Assembly (NCBI RefSeq): GCF_035989285.1
Contig: NZ_CP108513.1
Location: 9,238,001-9,302,000, forward strand
DNA length: 64,000 nt
Direction: 5' to 3'
DNA from: Streptomyces sp. NBC_01235
Lineage (GTDB): Bacteria; Actinomycetota; Actinomycetes; Streptomycetales; Streptomycetaceae
A model generated the notes under the pieces. It had not been told where the DNA came from. It saw only the letters and a list, made by a program, of their open reading frames with translations, and searched no databases. The translations under genes and the position numbers were made by a program. Numbering within the stretch: position 1 is the stretch's first letter; each line of letters begins with the position of its first letter. Shown here in pieces: positions 1-8,430 of the stretch.

Positions 1-756
1 TTCGGCCGATCGGACCCAGGGGGAGAGGGCGAGGTGGGTGAGGAGGTCGTCGCCCACTTCCTCCTTCAGGAAGAGCAGATCGTCCTCGCCGGTCACCTTG
101 TTGCCGACCACGGCGAGAGGGATGTCGAACTCGCGGGCGTGGTCGCGGTACTGGCGGTAGACGGAGACGCCCTTGCGGGTGGGTTCGGCCACCAGGAACG
201 TCATGTCGAAGCGGGTGAACAGGCCGGAGGCGAAGGCGTCGGCGCCGGCCGTCATGTCCATCACCAGGTACTCACCGGGGCCGTCCACCAGGTGGCTCAG
301 GTAGAGCTCCACCGCGCCCAGCTTGGAGTGGTAGCAGGCCACGCCCAGGTCGCTCTCGTCGAACTCACCCGTCACCATCAGCGGCACACCGCCCACCCGC
401 TGGACGTGGCGCGTGTGCAGCTCGTCGTCGCCCAGCAGGCGCAGCAGCCGGGAGCCGCGGCCGGGCGGGGTCGTCTTGACCATCGCGTCACGGGAGGGGA
501 TCCGCGGGTTGGTGCCGCGCAGCAGGTCCTTGATCTCGCCCAGGTGCGCGGCGAGGGGCGGGGCCGTGAACGGCCGTGTCCCGGCCATGGGATCGGCGGT
601 GGAGCCGGCGGTGGGGTCCAGGGCCTCGGCCAGGTGCTGGTTGATGTCGCCGTCGACGGCGAGCACGGGCGCGCCGGCCCGCGCCAACTGGCGGCAGAAC
701 AGCGCCGACAGGGTGGTCTTGCCGCTGCCGCCCTTGCCGACGAACGCGACGCGCAC
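1..756 (-). CDS. P-loop ATPase, Mrp/CooC-like (3' end beyond window)
   Basis: Nucleotide-binding ATPase of the MinD/Mrp/CooC (SIMIBI) type. 252 codons are visible and the C-terminus lies beyond the left edge. The start is GTG at 754-756: an in-frame TAG lies directly upstream, so no longer form is possible. Residues 4-15 hold a deviant Walker A (FVGKGGSGKTT). A following VLAVDGDINQHL segment sits where CooC-like proteins have DxD, and a VMDMTAG stretch near residue 165 looks like Walker B. CooC relatives load metal into enzymes; that role here is inference. A Zur-box-like palindrome lies 18 bp upstream, so zinc-responsive control is possible. It is divergent from the membrane protein gene at 937. 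Confidence 0.8.
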   Translation of the reverse strand, partial: MRVAFVGKGGSGKTTLSALFCRQLARAGAPVLAVDGDINQHLAEALDPTAGSTADPMAGTRPFTAPPLAAHLGEIKDLLRGTNPRIPSRDAMVKTTPPGRGSRLLRLLGDDELHTRHVQRVGGVPLMVTGEFDESDLGVACYHSKLGAVELYLSHLVDGPGEYLVMDMTAGADAFASGLFTRFDMTFLVAEPTRKGVSVYRQYRDHAREFDIPLAVVGNKVTGEDDLLFLKEEVGDDLLTHLALSPWVRSAE

Positions 757-773
757 CTACCGGCCCGCCTTTT

Positions 774-788
774 TGAAAATGAATGTCA
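774..788. promoter_or_regulatory. Putative Zur box
   Basis: The 15-mer TGAAAATGAATGTCA matches the Streptomyces Zur consensus TGAAAATGATTTTCA (recalled) at 13 of 15 positions and is itself an imperfect palindrome. It lies 18 bp before the GTG of the leftward ATPase gene and about 150 bp before the rightward membrane protein gene. It stands out as AT-rich in a GC-rich gap. Confidence 0.5.
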
Positions 789-936
789 TGTGGCTAGGTT
801 TAGGGGAGGTCATGATCGCTGTCAAGTCGGAGGGCGCCGTCTGCAGTGATCACGCGGATCAGGGCCACTGCTCCCGCAGGGGTGAACGCGGGAGCGGCGG
901 TCGACGTATCAGTCGGGCGTGGGAGGATCCCTCACC

Positions 937-1539
937 ATGAGTGCGTCCCCGGCGGTCCGAAGTCTGCGCGCCGCGGTGTTCGCCGCGGTGTGTGTGCTGT
1001 TGGCCGCCGCCGGGCACGGACTCGCCACGGGTGACACGCCGCCGCCGTGGGCGGACGGCGCCGGATTCCTGGCCGTGTTCGCCGCCGGGTGGCTGCTCGG
1101 CGCCCGGGAGCGCGCGCTGCCCGGGATCGGCGCGGCCATGCTCGCCACCCAGGCGGGGCTGCACGTCGCCTTCGACGCGGCCCGCTGCCGTACGACGGCG
1201 CAGACCATGGCCGCGATGTCCATGACGTCCGCGCACGGCATGCACCCGCACGCCCACACCGCCACGGCCATGACCCCGCACGCCACGGCGGCCCATGTCC
1301 TCGCCGCGCTCGCCGCCTCCTGGTGGCTGCGGCGCGGGGAGGCCGCCCTGTGGTCGCTGCTGCGCTGGGCGGTCGCGTTCCTGCCGGGCCTCGCGGCATG
1401 GTGGCGGGACACACCCGTCCCGTTGCCCGTGGCGTCCCTCCGCCCCGTCGCCCCGGCTCCGGTCCCGCCCCGGCAGTTGCTGTTGCGGTACACCGTGAGC
1501 CGCCGCGGACCGCCCACCCCGATCCCGTACGCGATCTGA
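937..1539 (+). CDS. His/Met-rich integral membrane protein
   Basis: A 200-residue membrane protein of unknown activity. ATG at 937 follows GGGAGG at 921-926. Hydrophobic segments lie near residues 8-26, 41-55, 62-80, 115-131 and 138-156. The loop at residues about 91-120 is crowded with Met and His (for example MAAMSMTSAHGMHPHAH), which suggests binding of copper or a similar ion at the extracytoplasmic face. It is followed after 65 bp by a YcnI copper-binding protein gene, so the two probably form a copper-handling unit. The family is not one I can name; the metal role is inferred from composition and context. Confidence 0.75.
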   Translation: MSASPAVRSLRAAVFAAVCVLLAAAGHGLATGDTPPPWADGAGFLAVFAAGWLLGARERALPGIGAAMLATQAGLHVAFDAARCRTTAQTMAAMSMTSAHGMHPHAHTATAMTPHATAAHVLAALAASWWLRRGEAALWSLLRWAVAFLPGLAAWWRDTPVPLPVASLRPVAPAPVPPRQLLLRYTVSRRGPPTPIPYAI

Positions 1540-1604
1540 ACCCGGGCCGGAACCGCACCAGTTCCGGCCGGACCCACACCTTCAGGTACGGAGATCACCC
1601 ACCC

Positions 1605-2345
1605 ATGTCCACGACACGCCTCGCCCTGCGCCGCGCCGGAATCGGCACCGTGCTCGCCGCCGCCGCGGTTCTCACCGCCGCCGGCGTCGCCTCCGCGCAC
1701 GTCACCGTCCACCCCGAGAGCTATGCCAAGGGCGCCACCGACGGCGTCCTGAGCTTCCGGGTCCCCAACGAGGAGGACACCGCGAGCACCACCAAGGTCC
1801 AGGTCTTCCTGCCCACCGACCACCCCGTGCTCGGTGTGCTGGTCCACCCGCAGGACGGCTGGACCGCGAAGGTGACCACCACCAAGCTCAAGACGCCGGT
1901 CAAGACCGACGACGGCACCATCACCGACGCCGTCTCCGAGATCACCTGGACGGGAGGGAAGATCGGCGCCGGGCAGTACGAGGACTTCGACGTCGCCTTC
2001 GGCCAGCTCCCCGACGGCGCCGACCAGTTGGCCTTCAAGACCCTGCAGACCTACTCCGACGGCAGGACCGTCCGCTGGATCGAGGAGGCCGCGGCGGGCG
2101 CGGACGAGCCGGAGAACCCGGCGCCGGTGCTGAAGCTGACAGCGGCGGCGGACGACACCACCTCCGCCGCCGCCTCCGGGAGCGGCTCGGACAGCACGGC
2201 CGACACCAAGAGCACGGCACAGGCCTCCGCCGACGCCAGTGACTCCACCGCCCGCGGCCTGGGCGTCGCCGGGCTGGTCGTCGGGGTGCTGGGTCTCGCG
2301 GCGGCCGTGTTCGCCGTCGTACGGACGCGGTCGACACGGTCGTAG
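1605..2345 (+). CDS. ycnI: YcnI-like copper-binding protein (DUF1775)
   Basis: A 246-residue exported, membrane-anchored protein. Residues 1-31 are a signal peptide, and predicted cleavage after ASA leaves His32 as the mature N-terminus (HVTVHPES). In characterised YcnI proteins that histidine binds Cu(II) with a conserved Trp in the same fold; a Trp lies in HPQDGW. The DUF1775 beta-sandwich covers about residues 32-165. A Ser/Thr/Ala/Asp-rich linker follows, then one transmembrane helix (about 216-238) and a short Arg-rich tail. It sits downstream of the His/Met-rich membrane protein, consistent with extracytoplasmic copper handling. A strong hairpin follows the stop at once. Confidence 0.88.
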   Translation: MSTTRLALRRAGIGTVLAAAAVLTAAGVASAHVTVHPESYAKGATDGVLSFRVPNEEDTASTTKVQVFLPTDHPVLGVLVHPQDGWTAKVTTTKLKTPVKTDDGTITDAVSEITWTGGKIGAGQYEDFDVAFGQLPDGADQLAFKTLQTYSDGRTVRWIEEAAAGADEPENPAPVLKLTAAADDTTSAAASGSGSDSTADTKSTAQASADASDSTARGLGVAGLVVGVLGLAAAVFAVVRTRSTRS

Positions 2346-2409
2346 CATCCACGCAGGCGTAGGGCCCCGGACCGTGTGCACGATCCGGGGCCCTACGCCT
2401 GCGTGGATG
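2346..2409. terminator. Bidirectional terminator, 26-bp perfect stem
   Basis: An exact inverted repeat: arms 2346-2371 and 2384-2409, 26 bp each with no mismatch, around a 12-nt loop. It starts immediately after the ycnI stop and ends 3 bp before the stop of the convergent phosphatidyltransferase gene, so it can end transcription from both sides. Confidence 0.9.
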
Positions 2410-2412
2410 TCC

Positions 2413-3168
2413 CTACACGAGCTCCAGCATCTTCTCCGCCGGAGCCTGCGCCGTGAGGCGCGAGGTCCGCCACAGCCACAGCACGTCCCGGCCGAAGGAC
2501 CACACCAGCGAGCCCAGCGCCAGCAGCACGACGGCGAAGTTGGCCGCGTACGGCAGCAGGTTCGCGCCCGCCAGCAGCAGGAGGACGCCCTGGAGGGCGG
2601 CGACCGTCTTGCGGGCGGTGCTCGGCGGGAGCGGGGCGTTGAGCCAGGGGGCGACCCGGGCCGCGGCGACGAAGACGTAGCGCATGCCGCCGATGAGAAG
2701 GACCCACGGGCCCAGCGCCATCGAGACGTACACGCTGAGCACCAGGATCAGGAACGCGTCGACCTCCATGTCGAAGCGCGCGCCCAGCGCCGTCGAGGTG
2801 CCGGTGCGCCGGGCGACCTTGCCGTCGACGCCGTCGAGGATCAGGGCCACGGCCGTCAGGCCGACCAGCAGCGTCACCGGCGGCGCGCTCTCGAAGGAGT
2901 CCGCGACCAGCGCGGTCACTCCGCCGACCAGCGTCGCCCGGCCGAGCGTGACCCGGTTGGCCGGGCCGAACGTGCGCAGACTGGAGCGGTGCAGCGCCCG
3001 GGAGAGCACCGCCCAGGTGGCGATGGCGAAGACGAGACCGGTCACCCAGCCCGCCGGCCCCATGCCGATCGCCGTGCCGAGCAGAGCCAGCAACAGGATC
3101 TGAACGCCCGCTCCCACAGCGGTCTCCTGCTGGACCAGCCTTGCGTCGTAAGTGTTGTTCAGGGCCAC
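2413..3168 (-). CDS. CDP-alcohol phosphatidyltransferase family protein
   Basis: A 251-residue polytopic membrane enzyme that would transfer a phospho-alcohol group from a CDP-linked donor to an acceptor alcohol. The family signature is complete at residues 112-137: D112, D115-G116, A119-R120, G129, D133 and D137, the metal- and CDP-binding aspartates. Hydrophobic helices occur on both sides. The start is GTG at 3166-3168 with GGAGGA 7 nt upstream; a nearby ATG is out of frame. It is transcribed divergently from the dehydrogenase gene at 3277. Substrate unknown: a phosphatidylinositol-phosphate-type or other polar lipid is possible, or a lipid-linked product of the neighbouring pathway. Confidence 0.85.
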   Translation of the reverse strand: MALNNTYDARLVQQETAVGAGVQILLLALLGTAIGMGPAGWVTGLVFAIATWAVLSRALHRSSLRTFGPANRVTLGRATLVGGVTALVADSFESAPPVTLLVGLTAVALILDGVDGKVARRTGTSTALGARFDMEVDAFLILVLSVYVSMALGPWVLLIGGMRYVFVAAARVAPWLNAPLPPSTARKTVAALQGVLLLLAGANLLPYAANFAVVLLALGSLVWSFGRDVLWLWRTSRLTAQAPAEKMLELV

Positions 3169-3276
3169 CGCACATTCCTCCGGCCAGATGACAGAGATGA
3201 TCAGTGCCGCGTACTGTGCGCGGACTGTGCACACCTCGGTACGTGAACAGGTTCCCGATCGTTCAGGAGGATGTGG

Positions 3277-4266
3277 ATGTCGATCACCGCACGTGCGTTC
3301 TGGGTCACCTCTCCGGGTGAGGGAGAGATCCGCGAAATCGTCGTTCCGGCCCCGGCCGAGGGCGAGGTTCTGGTGCGTTCGCTGTGGTCCGGCGTCAGTC
3401 GCGGCACGGAGACCCTCGTCTTCCGCGGCGGGGTGCCGAAGAGCCAGCACGCCGTCATGCGGGCGCCGTTCCAGGAGGGCGACTTCCCGGCGCCGGTGAA
3501 GTACGGCTACCTCAACGTCGGCCTGGTGGAGGAGGGGCCGGCGGAGCTGGTCGGGCGTACGGTCTTCTGCCTCTACCCGCACCAGACGCGGTACGTCGTC
3601 CCGGCTACGGCGGTGACGGTCGTACCGGACTTTGTGCCCGCCGAAAGGGCCGTGCTCGCCGGTACCGTCGAGACGGCCGTCAACGCCCTGTGGGACGCGG
3701 CGCCACTGGTCGGCGACCGGATCGCGGTGGTCGGCGGCGGCATGGTCGGCTGCTCGGTGGCCGCGCTGCTGGCCCGCTTCCCGGGCGTCCGCGTGCAGTT
3801 GGTGGACGCCGACCCGGCGCGGGCGAAGGTCGCCGAGGCCCTGGGCGTCGACTTCGCCGCCCCCGAGGACGCCCAGGGCGGCCTCGACCTCGTCGTGCAC
3901 GCCAGCGCCACCGAACAGGGCCTCGCCCGTTCCCTGGAGCTGCTGTCGGCCGAGGGCACGGTCCTCGAACTGAGCTGGTACGGCGACCGGAAGGTCTCCC
4001 TGCCGCTCGGCGAGGACTTCCACTCCCGGCGGCTGGTCATCCGCAGCAGCCAGGTCGGCACCGTCTCTGCGGCCCGCCGCTCCAGCCGTACGTACGCCGA
4101 TCGGCTCGCCCTCGCCCTGGAGCTGCTGGCCGACCCGGCGCTCGACGCGCTCGTCACGGGGGACAGCGCTTTCGAGGAGCTGCCCGAGGTGATGCCGAAG
4201 CTCGCGTCGGGTGAGGTTCCGGCACTGTGTCACCGCGTCGGGTACGGGCAAGAGCGCCTGACCTGA
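3277..4266 (+). CDS. MDR-family dehydrogenase, zinc-site residues absent
   Basis: A 329-residue medium-chain dehydrogenase/reductase, usually annotated zinc-binding alcohol dehydrogenase or BchC-like. ATG 3277 is preferred over ATG 3271 because AGGAGG at 3265-3270 needs spacing. The N-terminal GroES-like half has WSGVSRGTE where classical enzymes carry the catalytic Cys, so the active-site zinc is probably missing. The Rossmann motif VVGGGMVG lies near residues 149-156. It heads a rightward operon with the PTPS-like, glycosyltransferase, methyltransferase and flippase-like genes, 111 bp before the next start. Probable role: NAD(P)-linked oxidation or reduction of a pathway intermediate. Confidence 0.82.
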   Translation: MSITARAFWVTSPGEGEIREIVVPAPAEGEVLVRSLWSGVSRGTETLVFRGGVPKSQHAVMRAPFQEGDFPAPVKYGYLNVGLVEEGPAELVGRTVFCLYPHQTRYVVPATAVTVVPDFVPAERAVLAGTVETAVNALWDAAPLVGDRIAVVGGGMVGCSVAALLARFPGVRVQLVDADPARAKVAEALGVDFAAPEDAQGGLDLVVHASATEQGLARSLELLSAEGTVLELSWYGDRKVSLPLGEDFHSRRLVIRSSQVGTVSAARRSSRTYADRLALALELLADPALDALVTGDSAFEELPEVMPKLASGEVPALCHRVGYGQERLT

Positions 4267-4322
4267 GAAAAGAGTGAGATCAGGCTGAACAGGGGGAAGC
4301 AGGGAGCCGTACTACACGGCAT

Positions 4323-4346
4323 CCCCCGGCGGCCAACGGCCGGGGG
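4323..4346. promoter_or_regulatory. GC hairpin in operon leader of PTPS-like gene
   Basis: Arms 4323-4330 and 4339-4346 form an 8-bp perfect stem with an 8-nt loop, between the dehydrogenase stop and the TTG start at 4378. No T-tract follows, so it may be a processing or attenuation hairpin rather than a terminator. Confidence 0.35.
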
Positions 4347-4377
4347 ACCAGACGCGCCGCACCTGGAGGGTCGTCCG

Positions 4378-4776
4378 TTGTTCAGTGTCACCGTCCGCGA
4401 TCACATCATGATCGCCCACAGCTTCCGCGGCGAGGTCTTCGGACCCGCGCAGCGCCTGCACGGAGCGACGTTCCTCGTGGACGCCACCTTCCGCCGCGAG
4501 CAGCTGGACGACGACAACATCGTCGTCGACATCGGACTCGCCACGCAGGAACTCGGTGCCGTGGTCAGCGAGCTGAACTACCGCAACCTCGACAACGAGC
4601 CCGACTTCGCCGGGATCAACACGTCGACGGAGTTCCTGGCCAAGGTCGTCGCCGACCGGCTCGCGGAGCGGATCAGCAAGGGCGCGCTCGGTGAGGGCGC
4701 CCGGGGTATCGCCGCCATCGCCGTCACCCTGCACGAGTCGCACGTCGCCTGGGCGAGTTACGAGCGTGCGCTGTGA
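4378..4776 (+). CDS. 6-pyruvoyltetrahydropterin synthase/QueD-like protein lacking catalytic residues
   Basis: A 132-residue T-fold protein of the PTPS/QueD family. It uses a rare TTG start at 4378, 7 nt after GGAGGG (4365-4370); no in-frame ATG or GTG fits. Alignment by eye with E. coli QueD keeps the first zinc His (H14), the second (H28 in RLHGATF), the TSTEFLAK helix and the pterin-anchoring Glu (E120). The catalytic Cys is Ala (A24), the third zinc His of HGH is Ala (A30), and the Asp-His dyad of LDHHYLN is Asn67-Tyr68. It therefore probably does not do standard PTPS or QueD chemistry. It overlaps the next gene by 4 nt (GTGA). Confidence 0.85.
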   Translation: MFSVTVRDHIMIAHSFRGEVFGPAQRLHGATFLVDATFRREQLDDDNIVVDIGLATQELGAVVSELNYRNLDNEPDFAGINTSTEFLAKVVADRLAERISKGALGEGARGIAAIAVTLHESHVAWASYERAL

Positions 4777-5975
4777 CCGACGTGACCCTGGAGAAGGCCG
4801 TGCAGACCGTGCAGCAGGCCCCGCTCGCGTACGTGCCCGCGCAGGCACCGCTTCCCAAGATCGGCGGGATCATCCCCATGTCCCTGCGCTCCGTGCACTT
4901 CGTGATGCCGGGCGGGGTCGACGACCCGGCCAACCCGAGCGGCGGCAACGCCTACGACCGGCGCCTCTGCCTGGATCTGCCCGGCTTCGGCTGGCAGGTC
5001 CACAAGCACCTGGTGTCCGGTTCCTGGCCCCGCCCGGAGGCGGCCGCCCGCGCGGAACTGGCGCACACGCTGAGCGAGTTCCCCGACGGCACGGTCGTCC
5101 TTCTCGACGGGCTGGTCGCCTGCGGGGTCCCGGAGATCATCGCCCCCGAGGCGGAGCGGCTGCGGCTCGTCGTCCTCGTCCACCTTCCGCTCGGCGACGA
5201 ACGGGGCATCGCGCCCGAGGTGGCGGCCGAACTCGACGCCAAGGAGCGGGCCGTGCTGCGGGCCGTCCCCGCCGTCGTCGCCACCAGCGACTGGGCGGTC
5301 CGCCGCCTCGTCTCCCACCACGGCCTCGCCCCCGAGCGCGTGCACGTCGCCGCCCCCGGCGCCGACATCGCCCCGCTCGCCTCCGGCACCGACGGCGTCT
5401 CCCGTCTGCTGTGCGTGGCCGCCGTGACCCCGCGCAAGGGCCAGCACCGTCTGGTGGAGGCGCTGGCCGCGGCGAGAGACCTGCCGTGGAGCTGCGTATG
5501 CGTGGGCGGCCTCGGGCAGGACCCGGAGTACGTCGCCCATCTGCGCGGCCTCATCGGCGAGTACGGCCTCCAGGACCGGCTGGAGCTCGCGGGCCCGAAG
5601 GCCGGCGCCGAGCTCGACGCGGCCTACGCCTCCGCCGACCTGATGGTCCTCACCTCCTACGCCGAGACCTACGGCATGGCCGTCACCGAGGCGCTGGCCC
5701 GTGGCATCCCCGTTCTCGCGACGGACGTCGGCGGTCTGCCCGAGGCGGTCGGCCGCGCCCCCGACGGCGGCGTCCCCGGCATCCTCGTCCCGCCGGAGGA
5801 CCCGGCCGCCCTCGCGGCCGAACTGCGCGGCTGGTTCGGCGAGGCCGACGTACGGCGCCGTCTCAAGGCCGCCGCGCGAGGCCGCCGGGCGGCCCTGAAC
5901 GGCTGGGCGACCACCGCCCAGAGCCTGGCCGGAGTCCTCGGCCGGCTTCCCAGCGAACCCCGGAGGGCGGCATGA
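4773..5975 (+). CDS. Glycosyltransferase family 4
   Basis: A 400-residue retaining glycosyltransferase of GT-B fold. GTG 4773 overlaps the upstream TGA. The C-terminal donor domain shows [16 protein letters not shown], then [20 protein letters not shown], the E-x7-E motif that binds the nucleotide-sugar donor. No signal peptide or membrane helix is evident, so it should act on the cytosolic face. It is translationally coupled to the methyltransferase downstream (ATGA overlap) and, with the flippase-like gene, suggests a glycosylated product that may be moved across the membrane. Sugar and acceptor cannot be read from sequence. Confidence 0.9.
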   Translation: MTDVTLEKAVQTVQQAPLAYVPAQAPLPKIGGIIPMSLRSVHFVMPGGVDDPANPSGGNAYDRRLCLDLPGFGWQVHKHLVSGSWPRPEAAARAELAHTLSEFPDGTVVLLDGLVACGVPEIIAPEAERLRLVVLVHLPLGDERGIAPEVAAELDAKERAVLRAVPAVVATSDWAVRRLVSHHGLAPERVHVAAPGADIAPLASGTDGVSRLLCVAAVTPRKGQHRLVEALAAARDLPWSCVCVGGLGQDPEYVAHLRGLIGEYGLQDRLELAGPKAGAELDAAYASADLMVLTSYAETYGMAVTEALARGIPVLATDVGGLPEAVGRAPDGGVPGILVPPEDPAALAAELRGWFGEADVRRRLKAAARGRRAALNGWATTAQSLAGVLGRLPSEPRRAA

Positions 5976-7054
5976 GGAAGACGACGGCGACACCGGCCGA
6001 CGTGGCACGACGCGTGGGCGGCATCCCGGCACAGCCGGGTCGGAAGGAGGCTGTTTCCGTGGTGGAGGCCGTTCCCGGCGGAGGATCCGTCGCGCGAGCA
6101 CTGACCGCGTCGCAGCCGGAGGTTCCCGGCGCGGACTCCGGCGTGGAGAGCGTCATCGCCGGCGCCGGCCCCGTGGGCCGGTCCGGTGAGCGGCCCACCG
6201 TGCGGCTGCGGGACACCGGGCCGGACGAGCAGCCGCGCTACGCCCCCGAGTGGCTGGAGCTGCGCGAGCCCGCCGACGCCGCGGCCCGGTCGCTGGATCT
6301 GCTGGACCCGCTGCGGATCCGGCTCGCCAACCTGCCCGGCCGCAGCGGGCTGACCATCCACGACCTGGGCTGCGGCACCGGCTCGATGGGCCGCTGGCTG
6401 GCCCCCCGGCTGGACGGCGCCCAGCACTGGGTCCTGCACGACCGCGACCCCTACCTCCTGCACTTCGCGGCCGTCGCCTCCCCGCGGGCGGCCGCCGACG
6501 GCAGCCGGGTCACCGTCGAGACGCGGCGCGGCGACGTCGCCCGTCTCACCCCGGACGCCCTGCTCGGCGCCTCGCTGGTCACCGCCTCCGCGCTGCTCGA
6601 CGTCCTCACCCGCGAGGAGATCGAGACGCTCGCGGCGGCCTGTGCGGGAGCGGGCTGCCCGGCGCTGCTGACGCTCTCGGTCGCCGGGCGCGTCGAACTC
6701 AGCACGCCGGACCCGCTGGACGCGGAGATCGCCGCCGCCTTCAACGACCACCAGCGGCGCGGCGGCCTCCTCGGCCCCGACGCGGTGACCGTCGCCTGCG
6801 AGGCGTTCGCCGCCCACGGCGCGACCGTCAAGGTGCACCCGAGCCCCTGGCGGCTCGGCCCCGAGAACGTCGGACTGACCGCCCAGTGGCTGCGCGGCTG
6901 GGTCGGCGCGGCCGTGGAGGAGCGCCCCCGACTGGCCGAGCGCGCCGAGTCCTACCTGGCCGCCCGGCTGGCGGCCTGCGCGGCCGGCGAACTGCACGTC
7001 ACCGTCCACCACAGCGACCTGCTGGCACTGGCCCGGCCGACGGGCGGGGCGTGA
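5972..7054 (+). CDS. Class I SAM-dependent methyltransferase
   Basis: A 360-residue protein. ATG 5972 overlaps the glycosyltransferase stop (ATGA). About 100 residues of low-complexity Ala/Gly/Pro-rich N-terminus precede the methyltransferase core. SAM motif I is IHDLGCGTGSMGRWLA (about residues 129-144), followed by HDRDPYLL for the acidic ribose-binding strand. The C-terminal region holds a PWRLGPENVGLTAQWLRGW segment. It overlaps the next gene by 1 nt at 7054. It would methylate an intermediate of the surrounding pathway; the acceptor atom is unknown. Confidence 0.87.
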   Translation: MRKTTATPADVARRVGGIPAQPGRKEAVSVVEAVPGGGSVARALTASQPEVPGADSGVESVIAGAGPVGRSGERPTVRLRDTGPDEQPRYAPEWLELREPADAAARSLDLLDPLRIRLANLPGRSGLTIHDLGCGTGSMGRWLAPRLDGAQHWVLHDRDPYLLHFAAVASPRAAADGSRVTVETRRGDVARLTPDALLGASLVTASALLDVLTREEIETLAAACAGAGCPALLTLSVAGRVELSTPDPLDAEIAAAFNDHQRRGGLLGPDAVTVACEAFAAHGATVKVHPSPWRLGPENVGLTAQWLRGWVGAAVEERPRLAERAESYLAARLAACAAGELHVTVHHSDLLALARPTGGA

Positions 7055-8430
7055 TGAGCGCGGAGACGGTGGGCCCACGGGTGCAGACCGCGGCGCCGGT
7101 GGTGTGGGGCGAGGGGACCAGGCCGGTCCTGCGACGGCCCCTGCGCAGCCCGTCGGTGGTCCGCACCGGCGCCGCCGTGTCCGAGGCCCGCATCGGCGTC
7201 ATCGTGACCGGGCCGCGCACGAAGAAGCCCTCCCGGCTGCGTGCCCTGTTCGGCAACAGCGTCGTCCGCACGCACATCGGGACCGTCGCCGGGGTCGTCA
7301 TCCTCACCGCCCTGCTGTGGCGGCTGGGCACCGGCGTCTTCCTCGACGGGCTGCGGCGGATCGACGTACCGACGCTGCTGGTGGCGCTCGCGACCGGCGC
7401 GGTCACCACCGTGTTCAGCGCCTGGCGGTGGGCACTGGTCGCCCGGGCGCTGCGGATCCGGCTGCCGCTCGGCCCGGCCGTCGCCGACTACTACCGGGCC
7501 CTGTTCCTCAACGCGGCCCTGCCCGGCGGCGTCCTGGGCGATGTGCACCGCGCGGTGCGGCACGGGCAGAGCGCCGGCGACGTCGGACGCGGCGTGCGGG
7601 CCGTCGTCCTGGAGCGCACCGCGGGACAGCTCGTGCTGGCCGTGGCAGGCGTAACGGTCCTGCTGACCCTGCCGTCCCCGGTCATGGAGGACGCCCGGCA
7701 GATCGCCGGGCCGGCCCTGCTGGCCGGGGTGGGCGCGCTCGCCGTCGTCCTCGCCGTCCGGATGAACTCCTCCGCGCCGCGCCGCGGCGGGAAGCTGCGG
7801 GCGACGCTGGCCGAGGCGCGCGAGGGACTGCTGTCGCGGCGCAACGGGCCGGGCGTCGCCGTGTCGTCGGCGGTCGTGCTGGCCGGGCACCTCGGCATGT
7901 TCGTCGTGGCCGCCCGGGTCGCCGGCTCCGGGGCATCCGTCCTCGCGCTGCTGCCGATCGCCGTCCTCGCCCTGCTCGCCATGGGCCTGCCGCTCAACGT
8001 CGGCGGCTGGGGCCCCCGCGAGGGCGTCACCGCCTGGGCGTTCGGCGCCGCCGGACTCGGCGCGAGCACCGGCCTCGCGGTGGCCGTCGTCTACGGAGTG
8101 CTCAGCTTCGTGGCGGCGCTGCCCGGGGCGGTCGTGCTGGTCGTCCGCTGGTACGCGGGGCTGCGGGCCGGAGCCGACGACGTGGCCGGCCCCGAGGGCG
8201 ACGAGCGGCGCTACGACGACCGCACGGAGTCGCCCGCCGCGATGCCGTCCGCTGCGGCGTCCGCCTATTCGGCTGCCGATTCCGCTGATTCCGCCGAAGT
8301 CGCCGCCGTGACCGCCGAAGTCAGCAGCGAGAAATACGCGCCGAAGGAATCCGTCAGGCTCGCCAGGAGTTCCTTCCCCTTTTCCGCGGACCCCAGGGAA
8401 GGACGGCCGATGACGCCCGAATCGGTATAG
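7054..8430 (+). CDS. Flippase-like / LPG-synthase transmembrane-domain protein (UPF0104)
   Basis: A 458-residue multi-pass membrane protein with the lysylphosphatidylglycerol-synthase TM domain (AglD/UPF0104). About 70 cytosolic residues precede 7-8 helices. Family-like features include YYRALFLNAALPGGVLGDV (about 148-166) and GLPLNVGGWGPREG (about 312-325). No LPG-synthase aminoacyl domain is present. Relatives are proposed to move or modify lipid-linked sugars; with the adjacent glycosyltransferase, transport of a glycolipid is the simplest inference. The last 56 codons lie antisense to the creatininase gene and are Ser/Ala-rich, so the true functional end may be near residue 385. Confidence 0.85.
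   Translation: MSAETVGPRVQTAAPVVWGEGTRPVLRRPLRSPSVVRTGAAVSEARIGVIVTGPRTKKPSRLRALFGNSVVRTHIGTVAGVVILTALLWRLGTGVFLDGLRRIDVPTLLVALATGAVTTVFSAWRWALVARALRIRLPLGPAVADYYRALFLNAALPGGVLGDVHRAVRHGQSAGDVGRGVRAVVLERTAGQLVLAVAGVTVLLTLPSPVMEDARQIAGPALLAGVGALAVVLAVRMNSSAPRRGGKLRATLAEAREGLLSRRNGPGVAVSSAVVLAGHLGMFVVAARVAGSGASVLALLPIAVLALLAMGLPLNVGGWGPREGVTAWAFGAAGLGASTGLAVAVVYGVLSFVAALPGAVVLVVRWYAGLRAGADDVAGPEGDERRYDDRTESPAAMPSAAASAYSAADSADSAEVAAVTAEVSSEKYAPKESVRLARSSFPFSADPREGRPMTPESV

Noticed and set aside
34..849. Long open frames on the plus strand over the ATPase gene
   Set aside because: Antisense shadow of a GC-rich gene; the minus-strand frame has a clear P-loop.
4378..7054. A 7-deazapurine (preQ0-type) cluster, suggested by the PTPS/QueD homologue
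   Set aside because: No QueE, QueC or GTP cyclohydrolase I is present, and the QueD-like protein lacks catalytic residues.
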